Below are positions 12,301 through 22,899 of a stretch of DNA of 64,000 nt, in pieces. Source of the stretch: Escallonia rubra (Eukaryota > Streptophyta > Magnoliopsida > Escalloniales > Escalloniaceae). The DNA is taken from positions 62,001 to 126,000 of the forward strand of contig JAVXUO010001091.1 in assembly GCA_033065855.1 (NCBI GenBank), given 5' to 3'. Position numbers and translations under genes: made by a program. Position 1 is the stretch's first letter. Each line of letters opens with the position of its first letter. A model generated the notes under the pieces. The model did not search any database. It was not told where the DNA came from and saw only the letters and a program-made list of their open reading frames with translations.

Positions 12301-12903
12301 CACATTTGCCTTAGACCAAGCAAAGCTTACCATGACCTATAGGTAGACCTCGCCCGGGGCCAAAAAACTAGACATGGACATTAATTTTGTCTACTAAAAA
12401 ATTTGCAGGTAATATACCCGTACCATATGGTCCGAGTAAAAATGGGTTGGGCATTGTTATACCTGCAGGTTAGTTCTATTCGAGTTTTAAATTTTAATCT
12501 CTTTCATGGTCAACAACAACTCCAAGCCTTCAGACAGTATTCTTGGTCGCGCTACTAGACAACCCAACGCCACTTCCTACTGTCCACCATCTCTTTTAGG
12601 TATGTGATTGTGTCTGTTTTTTTATATGGGAGTGTGTGTCTGTGCACGGGCGCATTTGTTACTCTGTTGTCATTCTAGTGTGTATGTGTGCGCGCACGCA
12701 CTAGTCCATGTCGATGTGTGTGCACGTCTCTTGGTGGGTGGGTGCGCTTACTCTATGTGTGTGCATGTAGCCTCTGTGTGTAAGTGTGTCATTATGTGGG
12801 TTGTGTGACTGTGTATGGGTGTCTTTGTGTTGTGTGTGCGCGTGCACGCTTATGTTATCGTGTTGTGCGTGTGCATCTGTTACTCAATGTGTTGGTTATT
12901 TAC

Positions 12904-14390
12904 GGTCCGTTTGGAACCAATTCTTTTAGGATTTGGATTTCATATTTGGAATTGGATTTAGAATTCAATTCACTTTTTTTTGTTTGGAACGAAAGGGAAT
13001 TCAAATCACAGAATTCCAATTTTGTGTTTGGAGAACAGAGGAAATGGAAAGGTAAAAAACTTTTAGACAATTATATCTTTGATTCACGATAGAAAACAAA
13101 TTACGGTAAGTAATTTCAAGTGTGCCACCACCACCACATGGTGGTGGTGGCAGCACCACACGGGGTTGCAACATCGACGGTGGAAGTGGTGGGGTGGTCA
13201 AGTGATGATAATGATGGTAGTGTTGGTATTGAGGTGTAATAAGGTGTAACTAGTGGTCGTCAACTGACGCCAATAGTGATGCTGGTGGCGGTGGTGGCAA
13301 TAATGGTGGCGGCGGCGGTGATGGCAGTAGTGGTGACTATGGTGGTGGCATTATTGGTGGTTATGGTGGCGGTGGCTGTGGCGGCGACAGTGGTGTTGGT
13401 GGTGGTGGTGGCGGTGGTGGTGGCGATGGTGGTAGTTGTGTCTTTGGTGGTCGTCAACTGACGCCAATAGTGATGCTGGTGGCGGTGGTGGCAATAATGG
13501 TGGCGGCGGCGGTGATGGCAGCAATGGTGACTATGGTGGTGGCATTATTGGTGGTTATGGTGGCGGTAGGTGTGGTGGCGGTGGCTGTGGCGGCGACAGT
13601 GGTGTTGGTGGTTGTGGTGGTGGTGGCAGCGGTGGTGGTGGCAGTAGTGGTGGCGATGGTGGTAGTTGTGGCAGTACTAGTAGTGGCGGTGGCGGTGGCA
13701 GTAATGGCGGCAACGGTGGTAGTTTTGGCAGTACTGGCGGTGTTGGCGATTGTGGTAGTGGTGGCGGTGGTGGTGAAGGAAGCAGTGGTGGTGGTGGTGG
13801 TGGTGGTGAAGGATGCAGTGGTGGTGGCGGTGGTGGCGATGGTGGTGGCAGTGGTGGGTGGCGTAGTGGTGTTGGCGGTGGTTGTGGCGGGCGGTGTTGG
13901 CGATTGTGGTAGTGGTGGCGGTGGTGGTGAACAGTGGTAGTCTGTGGTGGCAGTGCGGCGGTGTTGGCGGTGGTTGTGGCGGCAGCAACAGTGGTAGTCA
14001 AGGCGGCGATGGTAGTGTAGCGGTGGTGGTGACAGTGGTGGTAGTGATGACGGTGGTTTGGCAACAACAATGGTGGCGATGGTGGTGGCAGTAGTGGAGT
14101 AGTGGTGCTGGTAGTAAAAGTGGTGTGACTGTAGCGTCAATGAAGATGGAGGTAGTGGGTTCATTGTTGGAGAGATCCAAAAAAAAGATAAGATAGGTAA
14201 ATAATTAATTTTAATTTAAGTAAATCGAAATCTCATCAAATCCGACAATTTTTCATCGAATTTCACACTATAGAAACAAATCCAGTCAAATCCCATGAAA
14301 TACAATTCCAATTCCTTTTTTTAATGTTCCAAACAACAAAATTTGAGGATTTGAAATGAAATCCCATCAATTCAATGGTTCCTAACACAC
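12904..14390. mobile_element. Tourist/PIF-Harbinger-like element with triplet core
   Basis: Comparison with copy 1 of the host repeat shows extra sequence here. Its left end reads GGTCCGTTTGGAACCAATT and its right end, reverse-complemented, AGTGTGTTAGGAACCATT, an imperfect inverted repeat of about 18 bp. Both ends continue with AT-rich 'gaatt/aattc'-type sequence. A TTA trinucleotide flanks both sides, the target duplication typical of PIF/Harbinger. No transposase is present, so it would be a non-autonomous copy. About 1 kb of its interior is GGT/GGC triplet repeat. Confidence 0.55.
13107..14110. repeat. GGT/GGC-type triplet array with 194-bp minisatellite
   Basis: About 1 kb consists of GGTGGC-type triplets on the plus strand. 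It includes a nearly exact tandem duplication of a 194-bp unit: 'caactgacgccaatagtgatg' type starts occur at 13261 and again at 13455. Higher-order units of GGTGGTGGTGAAGGA type recur between 13780 and 13930. Because the period is a multiple of three over long stretches, all frames on both strands stay open, giving Gly/Ser-, Val- or Thr/Pro-rich ORFs that are not genes. Confidence 0.85.
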
Positions 14391-15125
14391 TTAGTGTGCT
14401 AGTGTGCATTTGTGTGCGCGTTCGCGTCTGTTGTGTGGCTGTATTTTTATTCTGTGTATTTGCGCGTATATTCAGAGAGTGAGTGTGTCATTTTGTCAGT
14501 TGTATAGCTTGTGAGTGTGAGTGTGAGTGTGAGTGTGAGTGTGTATATTGTTTATTCTGTGTTTTGTACTGTTATTTTCTTGTGTGGCTTAGGCTGGGGT
14601 TACCCATGGGTAACCTGACCCAAGGTGGGTTGGGCATAGATCTAAGAAAATGCTATCATAAAATTCAAGGTAATTTTTACCTATACCCGCGATGGGTCTA
14701 AATTGCCTCAACGTGGATGCATTTCTTGCAACGATGCACTCAGTGATCCATTGCTCTTACAATTGCTTCTTAAGCGCCTTTCGATTATTTTCGGAGCAGA
14801 AAAAGGAGAATTGAGCCAATTTTTGTGCCTTATATACTCGTGGATACTTGAACCTTGTCCGCGGTAACATTGTTGACTTGTTGCTCGCAAATGGATTGCA
14901 GACTAAAGTTTTTTTTTTTTTTTGCTTTTGATGTAATCGGGAGAGTTGCATTCATTATAAGAGTTTCGGACAATGACAAAGATTACAAACCCAATTAAAG
15001 TCGACATATACTACTATTACAAATCCAAACTAAAACCCATTACAAAATCAACAAAAAAAAGGGGGGATGACTTCACTGAATCGTGGAATCAACAAAAAAA
15101 AGGGGGGATGATAGAATCTAAAACC

Positions 15126-16161
15126 TCGTGAACAATCAGTGATCGTAACAATACCCTCGAAGATCGCCATATATACCCATTTTGGACCGCAACGCGTCCT
15201 AGTAACGAAGCCTTTCTTCTGTAGTCTCTTTGCAGTCGGAGTGTATGCTCTATTGGACAACCAGGATGCCGTGAGAAGAGGCATTCTGCAGTAAAATGAG
15301 AAGGAGAAACTTCAGTTTAGCACAGGAAGCTAAGAACTGTTAAAGAACTGGTAACTCTTTAAGCTAAGAGACTAGTACTTTAAAGGGTACACATTGTTGG
15401 ATCACTAAAGGAGCTAAATTGTAGAACCTTGCTAGGTAAATTGAAGCAGTTACAGATGAGCTATTCTGACCAACATATCTAACGAGATTTCAGTTTTGCA
15501 CAAATTTGCAAAAAAATGAGAGTAATACAAGTGATAATCCATTTATCATATTTTGTTAACGTTAGTCACTATTAATTTGGTACTAATCTTATTCTTTATA
15601 ACCCAAAACAATGATTTCTATAGACAAAGCCTTCCTTACTAGCAATAGTAGCTTTAGCGCATATATTATTGTAAGGTGTTATTATTATTTTTTGTTTCAT
15701 GTCATGAGTTATGCATTGTTATCTGCTTTAAAAGCATAAACTTTTAGAGAATGAACCCAACAATGTTATCATGCTTAATACTTTTTCCTCACGTGCAAGC
15801 TCCCGATTGAACGTTGAGAGACGAATCAAGTTAGAAATAAATTAAAATTGAGTGCAAATAGCACTATGATAAAAAAAAGGACAAGATATGCAAGCGAGAA
15901 GAACTGAACCCAAGACCTTGCTAAATCAGAGCTCTGATGCCACATTAAGTTACCGTCTGCTAGCTTTTAGAGAATGTGTCCAACAATATTATCATGTTTA
16001 ATATGCATTAATACACTTTTTAAAATCTTATAAAATATGTTAATAATTGACCATAGCTTGGCTCGTGTTTCTGAGCTAGTTAAATCAACATGATAAACGC
16101 TAATGTCGGCAAAAAATCATGTTAAGAAAAGGGTCACGAGAAGCTTAATAAACGTTCAAAA
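15126..16161. other. Intergenic, no gene recognised
   Basis: The minus frame 15048-15284 opens after an acceptor-like 'tactgcag' but resembles no family I can name and partly lies in the repeat end. The rest is AT-rich. It is the 3' flank of the TIR-CBM22 gene. Confidence 0.4.
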
Positions 16162-19100
16162 TTAATCAAAACGGACCTGGAGATCAAGATCAGCTGGTGC
16201 TTGACGTGCGCACACCCGTGGACCTCTTACAAAAATATCAGTGCCTGGTGGAGAACCGTTTAGGCATATGACTGCTGTTAATGGGGCACAAGGTAGAAGG
16301 AACTTCCCCTCCAACTTCACCCAGCTCTTCTTTGTTGCCAGTGCCCTTCATAACAAGAAAAGTACTGAAAACTTTTTGAGGAGTCGCAAAATTTATGGTT
16401 GAATCATTTCCTTCATTATCACAGCAAAAAGAAGAAACTTGCATGAATATGTATAACATGGTCGAAGAGGCCCAGGGGACTCCAATCAACAACCTTCTGG
16501 GGTGCATTTTGGTTCCCAGTTCGGTTAGTCTCTGAAGACACTTGCGGAAAAAAGGGAGAGAGACACTTGGACGTCTAGCTTATGAGCTAGCATATCATTA
16601 AAGATAGAAACCGGAGCATACAGGAATTGGATCAGTCTTTAACCGGAGCATACTCCTCTGAATGCGTCCTTAAGATCATCAAGAGAAGGGAACTTAGTTT
16701 CGGTCGACGCTGAAGCTGGCTCGAGAATACTTCATACGTTCAACCAGAAAAAATATATATATATATTATATGCTCCGAGGAGAAATTGCTTTTGACCACG
16801 TACATCTAAACTCCCTTTAGAGCATCCGAAGCTCGACTGCGGCCCATTTGTTCCATGCTGCTGCTTCGGCATCACGTTATACGAAAGGGGTTCACTATTC
16901 CGTAAGGCGCGTAATTAAGACTTTCTTTTCTCACTATCTGATCTAATATTTAGAGAGTTTCAGTGCGACCACTGGGGATTGTGGGACTTTCTCATCTTTG
17001 CCTTTGTAATTAGTGAAAATCTTGCTGGGTTGTTTCTCGTTGCATAACCCTGTTAAATCCTCTCTAATTGCACAAATGTAGTTTTGTGTTTTTTCTGGTG
17101 TAGTAAGATTCAAGTAGTGAGGATGTAACGAAGCGAAAATGGTAGAAAAGAAAACATTACGTGACACGGCTGTCATGTATATCACTAACCTTGCTACGAG
17201 TCCGATACTTGTGCTTAGATTATGTCTTCGAATATGTATGGTTGCATCGACATCATCTTCGCCGTCCCCTGAAACTCGAACTTCCGCATTGAGTTCATAA
17301 ACAAGGCCTTTCTGCACTCGAGCACTGATGTCTTGTTCGATTCCACTGTAATACTTGACGCGGTTGGTTGTTCTCGCACAGCCCAAGGATTTACTGAACT
17401 CTGCTCTGCACAAGTTCCTAGCCCATTGTTTTCCATCTTCTAGAAATTCAGGATTTTGTATGATGTTGATGTCCTTGATGTTGCTTGTAAACTGTTTTAC
17501 CTTTATTTAGTCACAAAATGAAGAGTAATTACGTCATGAACGTACAAAGCAATAACATCATTGCTTGAACTCGGTGAAAAGTGAAGTGAAGCACAGTAGG
17601 AAATTAAACTTTTACGTCAATAAGTTTCCACGAAATGCTTGCTTGCAATTAAAAGATTCAGAGAAACAACATGATGATTCATGTTGTTTCTCTGAATCTC
17701 GATTGCAATACTCCGCCATAGTTGTGTCCCTGAAAGTCTTAAACATGAATCACGCTGTGTCCCTGAACGTTGATCTTAAATCATTTGCACCAGCTATTTA
17801 ATAGCTTACAGCCAAGTAAGTTCAAACTGAAATACTCTGTCATAATTGATTCTTTTGTTGTCAGATACAAATCTTACATCGGTAAATAATTAATATTACT
17901 TCAATATATAAGTTTCGTAGGCCTCATTGCCAATTCATTTTGAGTTGGATGCTTTTACATAGTGTCAGAGCAGGTGGATCCAGATCCCGCAGAGAATTCA
18001 AAAATCAGTTTTTCCACCGTCACCCAATTTATTTCTACATGTGCTAGGCGCACTCAAAAATCAATCTGGCCACACACGAAGGGGCATGTTGAGAGATACA
18101 AATCTTACATTGGATAAATAATAAATAATGCTACTTCAATATATAAGCTCTGTACGCCTTATCTCTCATTGTCAATCGATTTTGAGTTAGAACTACAAGA
18201 AAGTCGTTAGGTACCTCTTTTAGCGCCACCGAGTCAATGAGCAAGTCAACTTCGGGAGGGGGACCTTCAAGATAGAAAAACCACCGCGCCCCTTTTATAT
18301 GCGGTAAACGGAACGTGAAGCCCTGTATCTCTTCCCACTGCTGACCTCTTATTAGAGTCCTGCTTTTTATGTGGGGAAAAAGTTCGCAAATTCATTTTCC
18401 AAACAACCCACCAGGGGGAAAAGATTCAACAATAGTTTAAAGCACAATTTCTCTAAAAGCTTAAGCCGTTAGAGAAGTTAGAGAAATTGATCGCACTTCA
18501 TTGGCTTTAAAAAGAAGTATTACCTTCCGATATTCAAGTACTTTTCCTTTTTCTCTCTACGTTCTAATCTTAATGTGGCTTGGACTTTGGCGATCGGTTC
18601 TACATTCCTCAGCTGTATGCATGCAGATAGCATGTAGATAGTATCTGGTGCAAATTTGGAAGTGATTTCTTGTTCGAGGCCTTGCCATTTCTCTGTCCTA
18701 TGTTTTACCCAGGCAAAATGAGTACTCCCTTCTTTTGCTGCAGGGATTCCTTTATATCCATATCTATGTATAAAAGTATACTCTTTATGCATAAGCTTCC
18801 ATGGTTCATCTACTCCCCAAGAGAAGTCATGGTTGTGTATGATATTTCCAAGATCTTTTTGAATCTGCAAAGCAAGGTATTAATTAGGTATCATCCACAT
18901 ATTTTAACCGAGACTATGATGGCAAAGAGAAGCTTAAATGATCTAACATCAAATCTTACGAGACTAGTTAGGGAAGATTTACCACTTGATTAATGATTGT
19001 GAGACTGTACACATCACACAATAATTTTTCCAGACCATTTTTTACACATGTAAGAGTGGATTTTCCTGAAACTTGGTCTTCCAATGTGGCATTTAAACTG

Positions 19101-20175
19101 TTAATCAAGAGCTCCAAGAATCTACTTCAAGAACCATTAAATGCTCGGAATGCCTGAACATCTCAAGCGGGAGTAGTACCTTTGGGACAAAAGAAAATTC
19201 GATTCCTTATGTACATGCAACTCTGCTTGAGACCATCCAAATTTCTATTACACTGCAGCTAAGAGAAAAGCCAAGCAAAAGGATTGTTTTTACATGCATT
19301 GATCGATCCCTATGTCTTCCAGTTGATAAATATGCTATTGATCATCTGCAATCAAATCCACTTAGGAATAACTCGCACAACCCAACAAGAAAATGAGCTG
19401 CGCATGAGAAGACTAACAGTTCTGTTACTACCTTGCGGAGCGAGAGCGGCTGGATGTTCTCGACAAGGGAGTCTGCTCCAACGAATTGTTCCACAACACT
19501 TGACACCATATGGCTCTTTTCCTGAACTATTTTATCGACAAGTATCTCAATACATTTCGATTCACGCCTGTAAGCTAGAAAGAATTTATATATGAGATCT
19601 CTGGTTTGACATGAAGGAAAATGCAGAAGTCTTAAGGCGACAGGTTCTTGAAAACGAGGTTATAGAACTAACCCGTTGGCTGTATTTGAGACATCCAAAC
19701 CTGATATACTGGTTACTTCAATCAGTGCCTTCCTCCATCCGGGTACCTTCTCCTTACATCTGACTTCATGTTTGGCAAACGCGTCTGCAAAACTCCCTGT
19801 TTGGTAGCGAATGACTGATGGTTCTACTTGGTAGAAGACGGGAATGACGGTCAGTCCCGTCAGGTTCCTGCATTCCATGATCTTGACGAGTTCATCCAAG
19901 CACCACGACGAAGTTGCGTAGTTCCTCGAGAAAACTACAATGGCGAACATGGACTCTTGAATTGCCCTCAGAAGTTCAAGCGGGATCGACATCCCCGTTT
20001 CGAGTTGCTCGTCATCTTTGAAGGTGTGTACACTCCTCCGGATCAAAGCATCGTAGAGATGGTCAACAAAGTTGTTGCGCGTGTCTGCGCCTCTAAAGCT
20101 CAAGAACACGTCGTAGATCCATCGCCTTGGAGCACCGGAAGAAGACGCCGTCTCTGTCCCTGTTAAGGAGGCCAT
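16162..20175 (-). CDS. TIR domain fused to two CBM22 modules
   Basis: Six exons on the minus strand (20175-19673, 19567-19432, 18864-18524, 18359-18215, 17491-17190, 16345-16162) join in one frame of 536 residues with intron phases 2,0,2,0,2 and a TAA stop. Residues ~20-165 are a TIR domain: YDVFLSFRGADTR, the loop near KDDEQLETG, WCLDEL with the Glu (residue 95) used by plant TIR NADases, and VIPVFYQVEPS. Residues 168-213 match the usual TIR/NB-ARC linker (ESKCIEILVDKIV, FVGADSLVENI) but stop before any P-loop. Residues ~214-375 are a CBM22 module (NIIHNHDFSWG, KWQGLEQEIT, ATLRLE, WEEIQGFTF, YLEGPPPEVDLLID). Residues ~376-536 are a second, more diverged one (INIIQNPEF, SGIEQDI, KSWVKLEGKFLL, GSPPGTDIFV). 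CBM22 modules normally precede GH10 xylanase domains in plants; none follows here. No signal peptide is evident. Exon structure is a manual prediction; transcription is unproven. Confidence 0.7.
17654..17699. repeat. Perfect 21-bp hairpin in intron
   Basis: The arms 17654-17674 and 17679-17699 are exact reverse complements ('agattcagagaaacaacatg' on the left) separated by a 4-base loop. It lies in the intron between the two CBM22 modules. Such a short perfect stem could be a small inverted duplication or MITE relic; no miRNA claim can be made from sequence alone. Confidence 0.85.
17856..18197 (+). mobile_element. TRIM (miniature LTR retrotransposon)
   Basis: Two ~105-bp direct repeats (17856-17959 and 18087-18197) both begin TGTTG, contain 'gatacaaatcttaca' and end in ACA. 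The short interior starts with a 'gtgtcagagc' primer-binding-like site complementary to initiator Met tRNA and ends in a purine-rich 'gaaggggca' tract. No protein is encoded, as expected of the TRIM class. It is a fossil inside the TIR-CBM22 intron. The two repeats differ visibly, so it is not recent. Confidence 0.75.
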
Positions 20176-21074
20176 CTGGTTTATATGATCCCCCAGCCAG
20201 GACTACCAGTTCATCTGGCTAGGCCATTTGATTAGCAGCTGTTTGTCCAAATCAAGAACTTCCCCTTTACTTTTCTTTGAGATTGTTGACTGAAAGAGGA
20301 GACATTGGATAAAAAATAAACAAGCAGATTGACAGTGAGGATAGACATTCAATCTGCTAGTATTAAAATGAACGTCCTGCCATTGAACTTCGCAAAAAAC
20401 TGTTTGAATATCATAAACTAGAAAAGAAAGAAACGTGACATCTGCATAAGAGATGACTTTTCTAAGAGATCACTCGCTGTCACTAATTTAACTGTATCCC
20501 CAAACTAAGTACTCCATCAAGGTAAAAGACATTGACTGGTAAAGTTTCAGTCCAATATTAGGCTGAAGTTGAGCCATGGGGCCTCAAAACTGAACTGGAT
20601 ATATCTATGTCTATAACTGTATATCTATATAAAAGCACAAATGGTTTTTAAACGCCCTGTTTTGATAGAAGTCTTCATAAAAAGGTTATAGGGGTGATTA
20701 GGGTATTTTTAATTTGACTTCAAACTTTCTTTCCCAAAAAATACCATTTTTGAAATGTTTTTAAAAACTAAGGGTGCTTTTTACTTCTCGTAGGGTATCA
20801 AGCCTCTTTCCTCAAATTATCCTTACTAAAATATATATTCTTATTATAGTTAAGGGTTATGTTGGCACTAACCAAAAAAATGAAAAAACTAAAAATCCAA
20901 TGAAACCCCTATATATTCACACGTGAACTCCTACATTCTCTCTTATTACTGAAAAAATTATATCAAAACCTATACTCATTCATATTAAAACTAAACTATC
21001 CTAGAGCTATTACATCAAATTCGATCAAATAAAACAACTTGCAATTAAGAGAGTTTTTGCAACCCTCTAGTCGA
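20176..21074. other. Upstream flank of the TIR-CBM22 gene
   Basis: Divergent, AT-rich sequence with no coding content; it should hold the promoter of the minus-strand gene, but no element could be assigned with confidence. A stretch near 20735-20800 resembles one unit of the tandem repeat at 22130-22795. Confidence 0.4.
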
Positions 21075-21149
21075 AATGCAATAGTTTACCTTAAACTAAA
21101 TTAAAATTTTCAATTTTTTTTAATTTAGTTTAAGGTAAACTATTGCATT
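21075..21149. repeat. Perfect 32-bp inverted repeat
   Basis: Arms 21075-21106 and 21118-21149 are exact reverse complements ('gcaatagtttaccttaaac' on the left arm) around an 11-base loop. Partial copies of the arm ('atagtttacc', 'gctattgcatt') follow within 100 bp, suggesting a decayed foldback element. Confidence 0.85.
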
Positions 21150-21336
21150 GAACTAAATGTATGCAACACTTTAAAGTTAGCTATTGCATTAATTTAAACT
21201 ATGTGAAATAGTTTACCAAAAACTAAATACATTAATTCTAATATGGAGAAAGCAATAGATTTTTACTTTATTTCATATTGGGATATGTTGTTACACCGCT
21301 AAAGATTTGATTTATTGTGCATGTATATAAATTTCA

Positions 21337-21340
<4 letters not shown>

Positions 21341-21387
<47 letters not shown>
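21341..21387. repeat. (AT)n microsatellite
   Basis: About 23 uninterrupted AT dinucleotides, directly abutting the start of a solo LTR. Confidence 0.95.
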
Positions 21388-21391
<4 letters not shown>

Positions 21392-21803
21392 ATGGGAAAA
21401 ATACCATTACTTAGGATGAAGACACGTGTCTTCATCCGAGAGGAATAAAACTGTTCTTCTAAATCAACAGAACCGTTGTATATTCCATTAACTCTGGTAA
21501 CTCCCTAGTGAATGGTACTAAACTGCTCATTAAATAGTTTAATACTCCATTTATTAGAGTAACCCCCTCATCAAGATAAAGCAATTAACGTATTAAAAGA
21601 AGTGCTATATAAAGAGAGGAGGGGAGATAGACAAAGGTAAGATCTCCACTGATAAACTAGATACTCTCTTTGATACGATTTTCTGACTTAAGCATCGGAG
21701 TTTTCTCCGCCGGAAACTCTTCCGGCGAATCACCGGTGTTGACTGTGTTGTGCAGGTCTATTCACAAGGAAGTCAAGTTGCGTCCCGTATTTCATCAGCA
21801 ACA
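21388..21803 (+). mobile_element. Solo LTR, probably Ty3/Gypsy
   Basis: About 416 bp from TGATATGGG to CAACA. It contains a 'ctatataaag' TATA-like box and a 'cttaagcatcggagt' stretch common in plant Gypsy LTRs, and lies between AT-rich ATATA flanks that may be the target duplication. No internal region or partner LTR was found next to it, so it is a fossil left by LTR-LTR recombination. The exact 3' edge is uncertain by about 10 bp because of flanking AT repeats. Confidence 0.55.
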
Positions 21804-22129
21804 ATATATATCAGTGTAAGGAAGCTATAGTAAAACTGAAGTTTTCTAGAACTTTTAAAATGCATATGCAATCATGACTTTGAGAATCGCTACATCATAT
21901 ACCATTCTGCTCCTAATTCTAATTTGGGGTCATGGCAAATAAATAATCCTAAATTGGTATTAGAGTTACTTGTATAACCAAATATGCATGATATTGGGGT
22001 GATAGGGTTAGGTGAAACTCAATTAAAAAGGCTCCAATTTGTTTGAGCTTCAATAATTAATCATTTTCTTTTTCATTTTTTTTGGCTTGAAAAGCTCCCA
22101 ACTTCTGAAACGCAAGGGGTTAAATATTT

Positions 22130-22795
22130 TTTTCTTCAAATACCCTTTTTTTTAAATTAAAAGGTTTCTAAAAATTAAGGGTGTTTATGATTCTATATTA
22201 CAACATTTTTGGCTAAATTTAAATATTTTGTCGCTAAAGAGCTTGAAAGATCACTGATGCATCTTTTAGTGACAAAAGAATATGACTTCCACCAAATGGG
22301 TGTGAATCTAGCCCCACCGTATTAAAAGTTACCTATGGTTAAATGGCTAAACCTTTTTTCCTTAAAGGTACGTATTTTTTAATTTATAAGGTTTACAAAA
22401 AGTAAGGGTCTTTTTTACTTTAAATGGGGTGAGGCTAAACGATAACATTTTTGACTAAATTTAAGCATTTTGTCACTAAAGAGATTAAAGGTTCACTGAT
22501 GCATCTTTTAGTGAAAAAAAAAAGAGTAAGAATTTAATCAAAACGGCTCTAAGTATAGTCCCACCGTATAAAAATGATCCCAGTCAATTAAATAGCTTAA
22601 TTTTCCCCCTTAAAATAGCCTTTTTAAATTTATAAGGTTTACAACATTAAGGGTGTTTTTCACTTTTATAAGGCTAAATTACAATATTGTTTGCTAAATT
22701 TTAAAATTTTGTTGTTGTTTTCTAAATAGTATAAATTTAACCAGAACGGAGGCTAATATATCCCCACCATATAAGTGTGATCTTAGTCTATGCTC
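22130..22795. repeat. Three diverged ~240-bp tandem units
   Basis: Units start near 22141, 22368 and 22615. Each contains 'aaggttt..aa..taagggt', then 'aca(t)att(t)ttgctaaatt', and the first two share 'actgatgcatcttttagtga'. A 'ccccaccgtat'-type motif occurs once per unit. Spacing is about 227 and 247 bp. No coding content was seen; a fourth, partial unit may lie near 20735. Confidence 0.7.
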
Positions 22796-22899
22796 ATCTT
22801 TAGAGAAAACCATCACAACCTAACGTTATTTGCGTACATCAAAATTGTAAAAAAAAAACTCCTTAATTTCCACTCTTTAGAGAACCGATCCCACGTCCA

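Larger units (their letters stand above)
12397..15125. repeat. Dispersed repeat, copy 2, with nested insertion
   Basis: This is the second copy of the repeat at 684-2113, in the same orientation. It matches copy 1 on both sides of a foreign insertion at about 12904-14390. The TG-rich block, the '(GAGTGT)n' patch at about 14513-14545 and the terminal 'gatagaatctaaaacc' are shared or nearly so. An A-rich 'ggggggatga' motif occurs twice at the right end (about 15060 and 15105). Confidence 0.75.

Noticed and set aside
13436-13940. Long glycine/serine-, valine- and threonine/proline-rich ORFs on both strands
   Set aside because: They come from the triplet period of the GGT/GGC array, which keeps several frames open at once; no start context, splice signal or non-repetitive domain supports a gene.
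15048-15284. Minus ORF considered as a third CBM22 or GH10 start of the fusion gene
   Set aside because: Residues such as GFVTRTRCGPKW loosely recall CBM22 but the alignment does not hold, and the fusion frame already ends at 16162.
19828-20166. Plus-strand ORF opposite the TIR exon
   Set aside because: Antisense shadow of the TIR coding exon, without family features.
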